From Chara braunii (taxonomy: Eukaryota; Streptophyta; Charophyceae; Charales; Characeae), in assembly GCA_003427395.1 (NCBI GenBank), contig BFEA01000020.1, positions 411,466-475,465 of the forward strand: 64,000 nucleotides of DNA, read 5' to 3'. The notes below the pieces were generated by a model. The model did not search any database and was not told where the DNA came from. It saw nothing but the letters and a program-made list of their open reading frames with translations. Made by a program: the position numbers and the translations under genes. How positions within the stretch are numbered: position 1 is the stretch's first letter; each line of letters opens with the position of its first letter. Below, in pieces: positions 22,878 to 37,400 of the stretch.

Positions 22878-25800
22878 TGTGTGAAAGAGAGAGAGAGAGA
22901 GAGAGAGAGACTTATTTAACTACTACTTCCGCTTCCTCTTCTTCTTCTTCTTCTTTGTCATCGTCTCTTCTTCTCCTCTTCATCATCTTCGTCTTCTTCT
23001 TCTTCCAAGGTGACCCCGGCGGGCTCGAATATTGCCTCGGTTTTGTCAAACGTCGGGGACTTGGTTCGTCTTCTAGATCATCTTCCTGTTGAAGTGAGGC
23101 TTTTCTGCAATAGAATTGTGCACCTCTGCGGACTTGGTTCATCTTCTTGCTCAACTTCCTGTGTTCCCCCCCCCCAACGGGACCCCCAAACACCCCTGCG
23201 GCCTTGACCCAAACACCCTGCCTCCTAACACCACTGCAAAACGCAGAAAAATGCTGCAAAATGGTCCATACCAGCAAGCCCCTCCCCCAACTCATCGTAA
23301 AGAACTGATCGCAGCAATCCCAGCTAGCTGGACCAGCCTGCTGAAGACAGAATCGGAACACAGTGAAGGCACATGGGTACTGGCGGACAAGGACCCAGGG
23401 AAGATGTGGAAGGTGCTGGGTCCGGAGCTAGGGCTTGGAACAAGAGTGGAAGAACGGAGCATCCCAGTAACAGAGACGGATTTAGAAGCGGGCAGGCTGC
23501 TTCTTACAAGGCAGGGAGAGATGACAGGACCTTCGACCAGGCAACTACAGGAAGTGAGAATGATAACTGGCTGTCAAGACAAACAAGTCTATCTACTGGT
23601 ACGGCCGCTCATTTCCGAGTGGAACCGCAAGCCTATGCCTGGAAGTGTACTGGCTCACCTAGAATGATCCTAGCTACAACTTCTCTGGTGGCATACAAGC
23701 CGAAGATTGGTATGAGCATACTGAGAGAGCTATCGAGTGAAAAGCCAGCTTTGGTTGCCTCAAAAAGATTGGAGAGAGCCAAAAACAGCCAGACACACCA
23801 GCTGGAGTGGGGAGCCCTATGGAAGGCCCTGACCTGGCTGCCCTCACAGAAAGATGCTAGCTTGGTATGGCTACAATCCTTCTTAGCAGTAGCAACAACA
23901 GTTGGTTAAATAAAAAAGGAATGGACATGGAGCTGATGTGTGGTAGATGCGACTGGGGATGGGAATGTAGCTCTCACTTGTGGCTCCATTGTCCGTTATC
24001 AGATGAACTCTGGAGGTGGTGGACTGAGAAATGGAACATAATTTCAGGCTCTGCTTGGCCATGGTCGGACGAGTGGGCCCTCTTTGGAATTCTGCCCACC
24101 CAAGGGGGAAGCTACACCACTGGCTGGAGATACGTAGCCCTAGTTTGCAGGGGTATAATTCTGCAAGAAATTTGGAGAGCAAGGAACTCGCAAGTCTTCA
24201 AAAAGAAGAAGATCGTACTTCAAGAGCAACAACATCAGATAGTGGGACACATTCGTCAAACCATCCTGGCGGACTGGCAGGGACGCGGCAAGAGTCGGAC
24301 GAAAGGACTGCCCTGGTTCCTCAAGACGTGCGCCACAGCTGGTACATTAGTCACAGTACCGCAAGATCAAAAGCTATCATTTGCCCATTGGATGAAACCG
24401 CCGTGAGGTTTGCCAGGACTCTAGATAGCGAGGATAGTTAATAGCCAGGATTACAGATATATGACTTCCAGTACTAGGGCTTCAGGATAAGCTGGATTAG
24501 ACATTAATGGGGTTTTGGTGATCCAGCACATCAGATGATTTTAAGGACTATGAGCTAGGTTCAGATAGCTCCCTTTTACTCTGTGCTTCAAGTTTAATTT
24601 CGGAAAGTGGTTGTTTAGAATGGGACACTGGACCCGGTTTCCAGTAGCACTGCCTGAATATCTGGAGCAGTCGGATGTCCATCGAGCGAGTGCTCGTAAG
24701 CGAAACTGGCTGAGGCTGCCAGGATAACTCCGGGTTGAATTGTGAGGTCCCCGGCTCGCCCCTGTGGTTTTTGCAACATAACAGTAAGCTTTTCAAACAA
24801 AAACAAACAAAAACTTGCAACCTCAATTTTTTTTCTCCACAAAGTCAAAAAAAGAAAAAAATTAGTTCCCCATGGGGGGTGTGGCAATGTTTTCCCTTTG
24901 ATTATGTGTCATTTCCTCCCGCCCACCCACCCCATCTATACTGCTGTGTCTCCTTTCCTTCTGCTTCCTCTCTCGTCCTTCTTCGTCCTCTTCTGCTTGG
25001 GGATTGGTGAGTTTCCACATCAGCACGGTGCCACATCAGCAGACCACATCAGCACACCACATCAGCAACATGTCAGCCGACAACCATGACATCACAGCAG
25101 CCGATCGGTGTCCGCAGCAGTATAGTGCCACATCAGCCTCTCCAGTCCGTTCGTACCGCATATGCCAACGGTTACTCGAGCAACGACAAGCGACATGGAG
25201 CGGAAGGACGGGTAAACCAAGGCGGCCTATGAGGCCCCCATCTTGTACATTATGGCAGAAATGAAGACGAGAGCCGACGCAGCCACTGCCGCACGGAAAC
25301 AGGAGGCGGAGAACAACGCCGTCCTGCGGAAGAAAACCGCAACAGAAGCGAAGCAGCAGCAGCAAAGGCTGCAGAGGAGGAATGTGTATGTCGACCCAGC
25401 ACACTCTCAAGGAGGAAAGTGCATTGCATGTGCTGGCCGCCAATTGGTGGAAGGAGGCCGAGGGAGAAGAACCAATGACTGCGGGAGCAAGCTTGCAACA
25501 CTGCTCACCCACGTCACGGACATGCTGGCCACCTGGATTGCACAGAAGGAGGCCATCTTTAGTCTCGACCACATGATCCAGGAGCACCAGCAGACTATCA
25601 TACAGCAGACAAATCGCGTACAGTCGCTGGAACAGCGACCCACTTCCACCACGGAATTCAGCCTCGAACAAGATGGATGGGGCCTTGGTACATGGCGCCT
25701 GCTGGTGACACACCGCAAGGGCCCTCATTTGTATTTAAAGTGCCCGTCCACTTCCCCGTCTGACTCGTCTTCCATGCCCCGCGCCTTTCTTCCATATTGT

Positions 25801-28402
25801 GCAGTCCCTCCGTTTTCTCTCACATGTGGTGCGTGATGGGTTGAGTCGATTTAGTATCTGACAGGTCAACTTATATCTTTGACTCTTCCATTGCACTACA
25901 TTGTGCTATTTTACTTGTATATGGATGTACATTGTCTGTTGATAATTTGTCGATGCTGCATTGTCCATTCGAGTCCTCATCGTCACTTTGCTCATCCTTG
26001 GCTCTATTTATATCGCTAGACTTGTATCAAATCGAGCATGTGCCCTCAGTGAGGGCATCTTTTCGACTGAGAAGAAGTGAAGGACAAAACAAGACACCCC
26101 TTATGCTGCGATCGCAGTCCAATACAAGAAGGCACAGTACTAGTTTGAATATGAGGCAGTCTGCTGGGAGCGAACAAAACCAATGACCCTAACAGATAGA
26201 CCATCAGGGCGGGTAATGCTCGACTAAGGGGTGACCGCTATGGAGGGTCGACCATGCAAGGGAACAAGGGAGCCTGGTATACTGGGCGCACCTAGATGAA
26301 GCATGCAAGGCTGCCTAACTAGGGCGTGAGGGTCGGCGAAGGGTAGAAAAATGATGCTGCCTCACTGGCAGGGCACCATAAAGACAAGAAAAAAGAAAAA
26401 AAGAAAAAGACAGCAATCACGTTCCACACATACTGCCCAGATACATCCTGTGAGGCGCTACTGAGACTGTGCCCTCAGTGAGGGCGAGACCTAATGAAAC
26501 AAAAACAAAAGAAATCCCTTATATTGTCATCGCGGTCCGATGCAGGACCCTACAGTACTAGTGCGGGTACGAGATGAGTGAGGCAGTTTGTTGCCCCGCG
26601 TGGAATCCTCCCTGCCTCTAGCGCGCCACCAAAAGCAAGCGAACAGAACAAAAGAAAAAACAAAAACAGCTGTAATGAACCCAGCCTGCAAGATACTCGC
26701 AAGACGTCAAAATACAAGATAACTCAGATCTGGAGAATGCCTCCAATAATCATGATCGTGACCTTTGATACAATGTCTCGTTACCAGGGGCCAAGTCCCA
26801 CTATCAGCGTTGAGCTACCTCAACGCCTGAATCTGGACGTGTTTGTGGAGCCGTGCAGTTCAGGAAACTCAACACCATTTCTGCACATCTCTGCACATCT
26901 CTGCAAAAACGTCCAGATTCAGGCGTTGCGGTAGCTCAACGCTGCTGGTGGGACTTGGCCCCAGTAGACGAAGACAGCGGAGGAAGAATGGACAGATTAG
27001 AGGGTGGAAGAGATAATAACCATCAATGACCACCAAGAGAGTAGCCCAACATTTCCCACTCCTTCTCCGGGCTTCCCCTCGCCTACACGTCAGCAAACAG
27101 TATCCAGTAACGAGTCTGACAGGTTCTGATCACATCGAAGTTCCACTTGGCACAGTTAACTTGTGAAGGCGTCCGTTTGCAAGTATGCGTTGAAGACAAT
27201 CAACAGAGCACAGCATCGACATCAACCTCAGGTAAGTATACCAATCCTCCTCAATCATCCACAGATCCCGATCACCCTCCTTGTCGCATCCAGTCACCCA
27301 ATGTAGACCATGTGGGCAATGCCACATCAGCGATGAAGACAGGTGGCATGTGCCACATCAGCAATGAAGACAAGTGGCGTGCATCACATCAGCAGAGGCT
27401 GGCGCTCAGCAGAGAAGGCGCCAGCATGCTGCCTCAGTCCCGCGTCGTCGTCCACAGTGCCAGCGCACAGCCAGCGTCAAACCAGGGTCAAGCCAGCGTC
27501 CAGCTAGCGCCGAGCCAGCATCAAGTCAGCATCGCAAGACTGAATGTTGACTCCCTGGAGGGTAGCAGGGTCTTATGTAGTCATAGACCAAGTTGACCTG
27601 CCTCAGGTCTCCCACTCACGGTGTCTCAGACTGACTCACAGCCGAGGGCCTGGATTGCATACACTTGCAGACTTCCACTTGGCCCGGATGCTATCCTGGT
27701 ACCTGCATACAAACAAGTGTGTGCCTCTGACCAGCAGCCTGATTTTGACTGTTGGGCCTCAGGCAGCTGACTGACTGAAGTCAACTGTCGGCAGCTCAGG
27801 CCCTGGCACCACTTCGGGGGGTCTTTTGCCCCTTCGGCCTGAGGCCGAGTTGTGCTGGCAAGGCCCTTAGACATTGAACGAGGCATATGAAGCCGGTCAC
27901 TGCAGAAGCAATCACGTTCCACACATACTCACCAGATACATTCCTCAAAGCACTGCTGTCACTTCCTCCATGAGCGCCTTCCCTGACGTCGCTGGATTCA
28001 AAGTGCTTACATTTTTTGTTTTTTTTTCCCAACACGGGCTCGCAACGTCTCATTGTTTTCTTTTTTCCTTTTTTTCTTGCCAAGCCTCCACGGGACCTCC
28101 GAAGTTCACGGTATATCGTATTTTCCCACTTTTCCCAACACTGAGAAATGTAGTGATGATTTCAAATCATCTAGGCTGGGCCTACGAGTGAGGACGGGTG
28201 TGCCTCCTTGAGAGAACATCGTGCGCCGGAAGTTCAGTAGGTTAATACCCCACGAAGGATCTCTCTGCCCTGTCCCTCTCCCCATTTCTTCATCCCTCAC
28301 TCTCCCCGTTCTTCTGCTATTCCTCCCTCCCTCCATCCCTCTCTCTGTCACTCTAGAGGGTTCGTCTGATCATCATTAACAATTGTCAAACTCCCTCTCT
28401 CA

Positions 28403-28439
<37 letters not shown>

Positions 28440-31400
28440 GCATGCTGTGACAGGGTGCACTTCGCCATGCCGGTTCGCGTGCAGCCCATATATGGCCAGA
28501 ACTCGGCATACGTTTTTTGCCAAGTGTGAACGGACCTCTGACCCACCGCTGAGAGAGTGAGAGTGGGAGAGCACTCCGCGACGCGCGCATGAGAGAGAGA
28601 GCACACTTCGCCATGCCCTTAATCCTCTGCGTTGCCCAGGAAGGTAAATACTATCACGTCGCTAACTCGCCTATTCGCATTTTTTTGTGCTGAGCGATGG
28701 CAGTGTATCTTTCCACGTTCTAGCGGAGGATTCAGTCTCATTTTTCACGTTTGGAGAGTAGTGCAGTGAGGCCCTCTGTCGGTACTGGTTTCCTTTCTGG
28801 ATGACGTCTGAGCCCCAATTTAGGTTTTTCTTTTTTGGTTTTACTTGTTGGGAAGACTTATTATCAGCGCAGTTGGAATCCAGCCACTTTCAGTCATTTC
28901 CAGGACACAGCCCACGTTTCCATCCGTGTTTTCAGGGGCACCGTGGATAGGATCCGGAAATTGCATTACTTATCGGACGGCCAATATACAAAACCGCAGA
29001 ATCTGGTCCCGACCGTAGGAACTTCAATAGAATGATATTTGAAGCAATTCCCTTCAAGGAGGTGCAAGGGCGTTGGAATATCATCATCGATCTGATCGGC
29101 CCCACGTTCGCATCTGGATTTGAACTTGTGTCTGTGTTTCAAGCAACTTTGGGGCAGAACAATGTCCCAAAACCATGGCAAGATGCCCTTTGTTGAATTT
29201 GAACAAATACAAGTTTTCGGAGATTTTCGGCTGTTTCTTGTTTCACACATTTTATTATCTAATAAATTGATCCTACATCCAGGTTCCTTGTGCAATCCAT
29301 CACTTCATGGTGCACCCACAGCGCAGAGCCCAATATCACCTCATAGTCTTCCGGGCGCGCCCACACGACCCTAGGCCGCCGCACGTTCAACGCCCAAGCG
29401 TTATCACCGCCCCACCATCACATGCGAAGCACCAAACTGCTATTGCGAAGAACCAGCAAGTGTTCGAACCAGCTCCGATACCAAATTGTGAGGAAAGTTA
29501 GCAATAGCGAAATGACAGATTCCAGATTGCACAATCACAGTGAAAGCCAGAAAGTCCCACACTGTCCAGAAAGCAGAATTGTACCAATATTACACCAATG
29601 GATAACCGAAAACACTGAATCTGAGTGTCAATGAGAGTGTCAATGAGAGCTTATTCTCGCCATCCCACACATACCTATCCAGAGCCCTTCCTCCTCCTTG
29701 GCGCTCAGCGCCCAGACTACTATCACACAGCTACTGCCTCCCTACGAATTGAAAATGCAACTGTTGACGTCAGCAGCCACCACGGTACATGAAGATGTCG
29801 CCCTATGCAGACTATCGCCAAGACCAGGTATGTGCCCTCACGTCGTCATCCTCATCTCACTCTCACACTCTCTCTCCCTTGTCTTTCACCCACGTCTTCT
29901 CCCACATACACGACGACCACCGCTTCCCCTTCCCATCACCCAAGCCCAGCCAGCTATGGAAGCTGGGCATGGCGCTGCCCTCAGCAGCGCCCTTCCTTTT
30001 ACACGACCGCACGTGCTCAACGCCTTGCTCTGCGCTAATAGCAGCCCGCGAGCGCTTGCTCCAGCAGCGCTGCCGCAAACTAGCAAGTGCCCGAATGAAC
30101 GGCCCGGCAGCGAGCTCTTTCCTATATGGAACGAGTCTGGCCTGCGCGCTGCCTGGCTGGGCTGGGCCTGTGCCCAGAAGCTTCCGATAGGTCCCGGGTA
30201 GCTGGGCCTCTGCTGCTACGGCCCTGGGCCCCATTCGGTTACGCCTCACAACTCCCTGTCGTGTATACTGCTGCAGATGCAGCCCAGGGCCTGCTTCAAA
30301 GAAAGGCCTGGACGGCCGAAACAAAGTGTGGCTGGCCATGGCCTGGGTTCCTTCAACCAACTGACGCAACGCAGCTGCCTGAACCCCAAATGCAAAATTG
30401 ACAACAATGGGCCTCTCATGATTTTATCAGGCCCGCCTTCACATAGGGCAGGCACAATTTTGCAATTGGGGCCCATAAGGCTTGCCGAGGAGCCTGATCC
30501 TCGCAGTTTCTGAGATGGGAAAAAAATCCTCGCAGCACACTTTTGTGCAGCGTGCACCAGTAGTACCACTTTTTGTTTGTCGGGAGGACTGATGCTTTAA
30601 GTGTCAAGGCAACTTGCGACGAAAACAAGATCGGCATAGTAGTCATGACAGTGGTTACAAGCGACTGGCCCATCACATAACTCTCGCATGGAGCAGCAGG
30701 CACCAAGGGCTGCACCAACTCACCGAGAGGGAACACAGCATGTGACAAAACCACTGAGCCCAGTCAAACTGAATCACAACTCCACCTTCTCCACACCTCA
30801 CCCTGGGCTCCTTCCAGAGACAGCAGCTGCATCAAGCAGTTGAGCCCAGGGCAGGTTGGTTGTGCCCTGGGCACACGCAGTGTAAGGCCGACACATCACG
30901 AAGTGGCCACGGGCAAATCAGAATGCAGCATTGTCGTCACAGAGCACCAGTGAGACAATGAGAAGACAGCAAACACTTGGAGCCTGGAGGCTGCCTGGAC
31001 GCGCCCAACCAAAAAGAACCCAGGCCCCCAACTGTCGAACAGGGCCTGGACGCAGACAATGGGGCCCAGGCCGAAGCTACTGGGAGCTTCCTCAGCCAGG
31101 CCCATGCCGCCAAACAGGGCCGCGACTCCCATATAGGAAGGTTGCTGGCCAGAGCGAGGGTATTCTGACCTAGGCAGGCAATGCAGACACGCTGCTGCAC
31201 TGCTGCGCAAGTGTCTGCATGCGAGCTGCTGGCTGGGGCACACGCAGGCGCTATGAGGCGAGAGGGGCGCTGCAGGGCAGCGGGCGCACGGCTGCCACAG
31301 CCTGGCTGCGGGGGCACATGCAGGTGATGCGCGAAGGTGGTCTTCGGGTAGGAGGCGAATTAGTGGGTGGTCAAGGTCTGATGAGGGGAGGAGAGAGAAC

Positions 31401-34400
31401 GTACCTGGTGTATGTGGGAGGTCGGCATTGGTGTTGACATAATGTACATTGGTCTTCAACATCGGAAGTGATCCTGTTGCACGAACGTAGATAGGCTAGA
31501 TAGGCTCAGTAGAGTAGGCTGGGCACTGGGCGCCAGACAGAGATTAGCAACATTGGATACTACATTGGTGGGGCCTAACATTGGCACACAAGTTCACTGT
31601 TTGCTCTTATTCGGATGGAATCTTGGTGCATTTGAGCTCTCCACTCGGTACATGACTATCTGGACTTCTGCATGATTTTGCAACTTGTATTTCTGTCTAT
31701 CGCTCTCACTCATATTCCTTGCATCTGCACAAAGCCCACAATAAACAACCTTCATTGACCTGGTCAATTATTACAGACCACCAGCTAGGGCCAGTCCCTC
31801 ACATAGAACAGTAGGCAACCCCACAAGTTATTTTTACGTGTTGTGATTGGGAACAAACAGTCTGCACAAAGCCTACTATAAACAACCTCCGTTGACCCGG
31901 TCAACTATTACAGACCAGCTAAGGCCAGTCCCCTCTGGTGCCATGCTTATGATAAGAAACCACGAAAGCTGGATGCAGAACTGACAAAACACATACTAGC
32001 TAAGTGGAAACATAGCACTAGTGCGGCCTATTCTTACTAACAAATTGACTCTTTTAAACCACCACTACCTCTGTCACACTTGGGGAAAATCGGAAAACTG
32101 GCTGTTTTCCCATCTTTTACAAACTTTTCAGAGGTTGGACAAGGCTCGGCAGTTGGGCCTTGTGAGACTCTTCGAAAACAAAAAGAACAACAAAGATCAT
32201 GTCGGGGAAGGCCGTTCACCAAGTTGTGCTCACACCAAAACTCACACGTTCCTATCTAACTGCTATAGTGGCCAGTTTCAGGTTTTCATTGTTTTGTGTT
32301 TCTTGTTTTCTTTCTTTCTTTAGTTTTGGTGCCCTGCCGGGGAGGCATGGCGGATGCCCACACTCTTACTTTGCAGAATGTATGAAGCCGCTTTCCCGGC
32401 CTAAGTTCAGTTTCAATTTTTTTTGTCATTTTCGTTCTTCCGTGGACCTGACACCCTTGCCACGAGCTCACTGAGGGCTCACACAACGACTTGGGGCTAG
32501 GTATCTACCTGATATCTCATCGAGAGGGGTGCTTGTTTTTTTTCTTTTATTTTTTTGTGGCTGCGAGCGGGTCATTTTTCGAAAGTCTGGCCGTGCGTTT
32601 TCTTTTTTTTTCCAGGAGAGTACCAGAAAATCAACAAAACGGAACCCAGGCTCGTCAAAACTCAGTGCCCAGTGAAATTCAGGGTCGGCAAAAATAGGCT
32701 CGGACTCTCGGAGGGAGTGGTGGTTTAAGAGCCAACATAAACAATCCCACCGCACTTGAATCACCTTCACATTGCCGCAAAAGTCCTGACAATGATGATG
32801 GAATAGGCAATTGCCCAGCAATGCACGATTTCCAAATCCTCTTACCTCCCCTCTTGATCTCCATAGGCAGTCCCCGAGATGAATGATGACGCGCTCATCC
32901 CCATCAGTCCGATTGGCGGCCATAACTGCCAAGTTCTCCTGCCAATCATCCAGCATGCTGCCATACCCTTCCTGCAAGTTAAGCAGACGGCCGTGACCAT
33001 TAAGATTTTAGTATTTTGACACTGAAAATGTTTCAAGTACTACACAGTAAAAATGGGAATGCTCTTGCAGATGGGTAGTTATTATACAGGAATTCACATG
33101 AAATGAGTTTGGCTGGAAATAAACTCGGAATTTGGTGAATGAGTGCACACATCCTTCTGTCGCCATAGACTAGCATAGCACAAGGATCACAACACCGAGT
33201 GAAGCCACACATGTAGCTGGAACTCGGCACTATTTCCAGCCAACAAGAACCCTCAAACTAGGTCTTAATAATAGGAAAGCATTCCGGAACAGGGGGAGCA
33301 AGATCAAAAAATACGAAACTACAGCCAGCTGTTGGTTTTAGCGTTTGGCGAACAGGGGACCAAGCAATACTGCTGAATTACAACAGCTGACAATCTTCCT
33401 ATGAGTGTTGCATCGACTTGCTTGCACCACTTAGGGTCAAGTCATACACATCTGGTTGGTTGTGTTCCAGCCATTCTGTTTAGATAAACAAGAAGATGGG
33501 TGCCACGGAGCCATGTCACTTTTCCAAGGTCAACTGTCGCCCGTAGGGCCTCTAAAGGCCGATTTGACTTGGTCCAGGGTACCCCTTGGCCTTAGGCCTT
33601 TTACCCAGGCGTTTCTCAGACTTGGGACCTTTGCCCTCTCATGCGAACCTTTGACCATAAGTTACAACCCCTGGCCCACGTCCATGCAGATTCTGAACTT
33701 GGGTTATTGCAGGTAGCAGTATCTACGCCCTTTCAGGAGAAAAACTGGAACTACCAGTTTCCTTCTTCATGTTTCCTTAAAGGCAGGTACCGGGCTTGGA
33801 TGACACTTCAATCCCGCTCAGCCCACATAGCAACTGGGAAATAGGAATAAACATACTCTCTGAGCTATCTACCTTCTACATTGTTGTACCAGCTTTACCT
33901 AGTCCCACGGTGTGGCCATCCTTAGTGGCTAGGAAGCCTCAGTAATGAATGGACTGAAGAATGTGTGGAAGTTGGCCATCATCTGTGGGAGGTGAATGGC
34001 AGTGTTGCCCCAAGAACGGATTGGGCCCATGTGTCTACTGAGAGTTAGAGAAAGATGAAAGCCCTTAAACGTTTTCACTGGAACATCTGACGAGACGTCA
34101 AATGACGTGAAACAATTAGAACTTACAACCAATTTGGGCGATCGAGGCAGGTACAAGAAAAACAAGACCAACTGCAGAACGAAAGGGTCCCAGAGAGGCT
34201 GAGGCAGACGTTTCACTCACAAGAAGCCCATCCAAAACATATACAACATGCAGAGAAGTGGAGACAGAGCTATCCGGAAAGGCATCAACAGGAAGCATGT
34301 GCAAGGGCTATGTTTACATTGTGCATCGCAACACCATCTCACCTGACCAAAGTCTTCCTGCAATGTCGACACTTCCATGGGAGATGACAATCCTGCAAAC

Positions 34401-37400
34401 ACCTCCTTTGGCTGTCCTGATAGCAAAAGACAGAGTGTGCGAAGAGGAGATCCCAAGGTGAACAGATGCTGGGCCATATCTGCACAAGTCTCCACATAGG
34501 TCTGCATTAAGAACCACAGGTTCAACAGAGTAGAAAAACAACCAGGATAATCACACCTTAGCCCACACGAGTTCAATTTGCAGCTTCAGAACGTCATGCG
34601 ATTAACAAAAATCCGGCAGTGCAGCATGTAATATATTTAAACACACGAGAAGGGCTACCTGGGCAATACATGAAAATCTTCCCACGAATACACAAGTTAA
34701 CTTCACAGCAGATTTTGGATAAACAGCTTTTCTCCACTGTCATCTTCCCAGCAATACACAGTTCACTGCACGGCAGATTTTCGATAAACAGCTGCTCTCC
34801 ACTGCCAATAGAAAATAGAGTTACTCTTCTCCCTTGAGATTATTTTGGAGGCTGTCAGGAACTGCTCGGCCAGAAAGTGTAAACCAACAACAGGGCCAAT
34901 ATGCAGCACCTAGATCTGTTTCATTTTTGTTTTCTTGAAATATCATGCTCGAGGAAGGCTCTCATACGTCAGTGACTTGCAGATGATACACCTGCCCTCG
35001 AGCTGACAAGGATAGCACTCTCCAAGAAAACAGAAAAGAGGTGCACAGACAAACCAAAAGCACACACTCAAACATGGGCACACTGTTGGGCAAAGTGTGG
35101 AGGATGAACCAATCCAGCGGTTCTATAAAACAATGTTCCACCCGTTTTTTGCATGTCACCATCATCTCCAAATCCCAGCTCTGTAAGTGCATTTCTCATC
35201 TACCTAAGGTCGTCCTAGTCCAACTAAGTCCTTCCCTGTGCAGGAATCGTATAACCAAACACTACAGCTGTACTCCGGACCAAGCACACTTTTCTCATGG
35301 GAGAAGTCTTCCGGATACAGATAAGAGAAAAGTTAAGCATGCAGACTTCGGTCCTCCAAGAGCAGCAACAGATTACCCAGGCCCTGCTCGAGTATCCACC
35401 AGCTATTTCTCAACAGTTACCACTCTTTGAGACGATCATCGCTTTCGAAGCATTGCTATTCCTCTTCAGTTCGCTATTCCTCCTCTTCTCCATCTGTGAG
35501 GCAGCAGAGCAGCCAGTGCTATCTCTCTCCTTCTCCTTTTCCTCTCAACCTCAGTTTCTATATCTTAACTTCTCCGTGTTCCTCTTCCCTCCCATCTTTT
35601 TTCCCCTCTTCTCCAACTGGATTACTTCTTGGTGGTGCTTATTTGATGGAGGCAGAGGCAGGAAGCTCATGGAGATGGTTAAAAGGCATCCTGAAGCTTT
35701 CCACCCCTGTCGAAACGCAGAAATGTAACAATCAACACATATCAAACAAACCTGCACTACCGTAATGAGGCTGAAAAGCACAACCGGCGGCAACCTTGCA
35801 TGGCTGGAAAACCGGGAACCTGATCCCACTCAAACTGAAACACCATACCAAACACATACAAAACAAACCTGCACTACCTTAATGTGGCTGAAAAGCACAA
35901 CCAGCGCCAACCTTACATGGCTGGAAAACCGGGAACCTGATCCCACTCGAACTGAAACACCATACCAAACCCCTAAAGGGCCACTGAAAAGCACACATTC
36001 ATTTCCACATCCAGAATCAATCACCATTCCATGAAGACAAGAGGGAAACAAAGCAATGAACAGCACTAACAATTAGGCTAATTGTGGCAGATTCCTAGCT
36101 AAGGTGTCAAGAAGGGCTTGGTAGATTGCTTTACAATAGTTTATATACATATCGTACTACCAGGCAGCCACTGAAAAGCACACATTTATGACGCGCTGTG
36201 AAGAAATTCAAGCCAGTCAATTCATGACGCTACCATCTTCCCCAAACATATTGCACCCTGATAATGAATGCATACAAGCCACATTTCCGTTCAGGTACAG
36301 CCAGGCAGTACCAAAGTATTCCAACCTACCTCACAGAAAAAAAAGGACAGAAACAGGAAAAACAATGATGATTCATCAGAGTGTAAGGACTGGCCTTACC
36401 CACCCTCTCGCCTAGCTGTCTGGCCAAGACCAGAGCCGGTGCCCAAAGGTGGCCCTGTCGAGAACACTGCAAGGCTTCCTTTATCTTTCCTGCCACCAGC
36501 AATCTGGTAATTTCCCGTGATGTCAACTGTCAAGACCCGGGTCATCCACAACCCCCCCCCGCAAGAACCCAGAACCACACTTACAGACAGGTACCATTCC
36601 AACAACAAACAGACATGGAGACAGCAGAGTTTGTCAGGTCAGAGCCAAGCCTTCTGCAGCAGAATCCCTTGCACAAAGGGAGTTCCAACAAGCCAAAACC
36701 ATTTCGACGGTTTGGGCCCATGGGCCCATAACATATCTAAAATCCACACTAGACGTACCTTGGGACATCTGTTAAAATTGGAATAATAGAGAAAGATTAG
36801 CACGACCCCTGTGCATGGATGACACTTTCAAATCGAGAAATACCCCAAATAATCGGGGAAAAAAAAAATCACATATCACTACAAGCATCATGATGTGATG
36901 GATGCAGACCAGAGATGAGCAACAGGTACCCAGACCCACACCCACCCGACCCACGAGGCATTGGGTCGCGTGTGGGTCTTGATAAGGTGGCATGGGTAGG
37001 TGGGTCTAGGCGAGCCAGTCTGAGCGGGTGACGGGCAGGTCCATGTTAGGCCTGGGTGACAGGCAGGTGGGCGCTAGGCATGGGTCACCCAACCCAAGAC
37101 CTAGGACAACCCATAAGACCCCCTCCCTCATGCATATTTTCCAGCTGCAGTCCACCTATGGACCAAAAGTTGGAGGCCCAGAGAACGGAAACTCTCCACC
37201 CTGGGGGCCCCGGGAAAAAAACGTTGTGGTCCTCGAGAAAAGAAGAGCTGATGCAATGGCAAATCCAAATTTGGGATCCTCCTTGAGAAAATCTGCCACG
37301 CTCCACCGGTGGCAGCCGGACCACGGCCCGACAATCGGGTGTTCACTCCCATTAAAACAACGGGGATCGAACCTAGCCGCAGCACTTCAAATTTTCGCGT

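Noticed and set aside
25016-25125. CRISPR-like short repeats (CCACATCAGCA)
   Set aside because: Units are adjacent, too short and without unique spacers, in a eukaryotic intron; this is a simple tandem repeat.
26040-26600. 5S rRNA-like CAGTACTAGTGCGGGTACG
   Set aside because: Only a few bases resemble the 5S 3' region; the rest of 5S is absent, and the block is explained as a local direct repeat.
29698-31462. Ala/Arg/Pro-rich frames as genes
   Set aside because: They overlap on both strands, follow local GC richness and carry no family motif.
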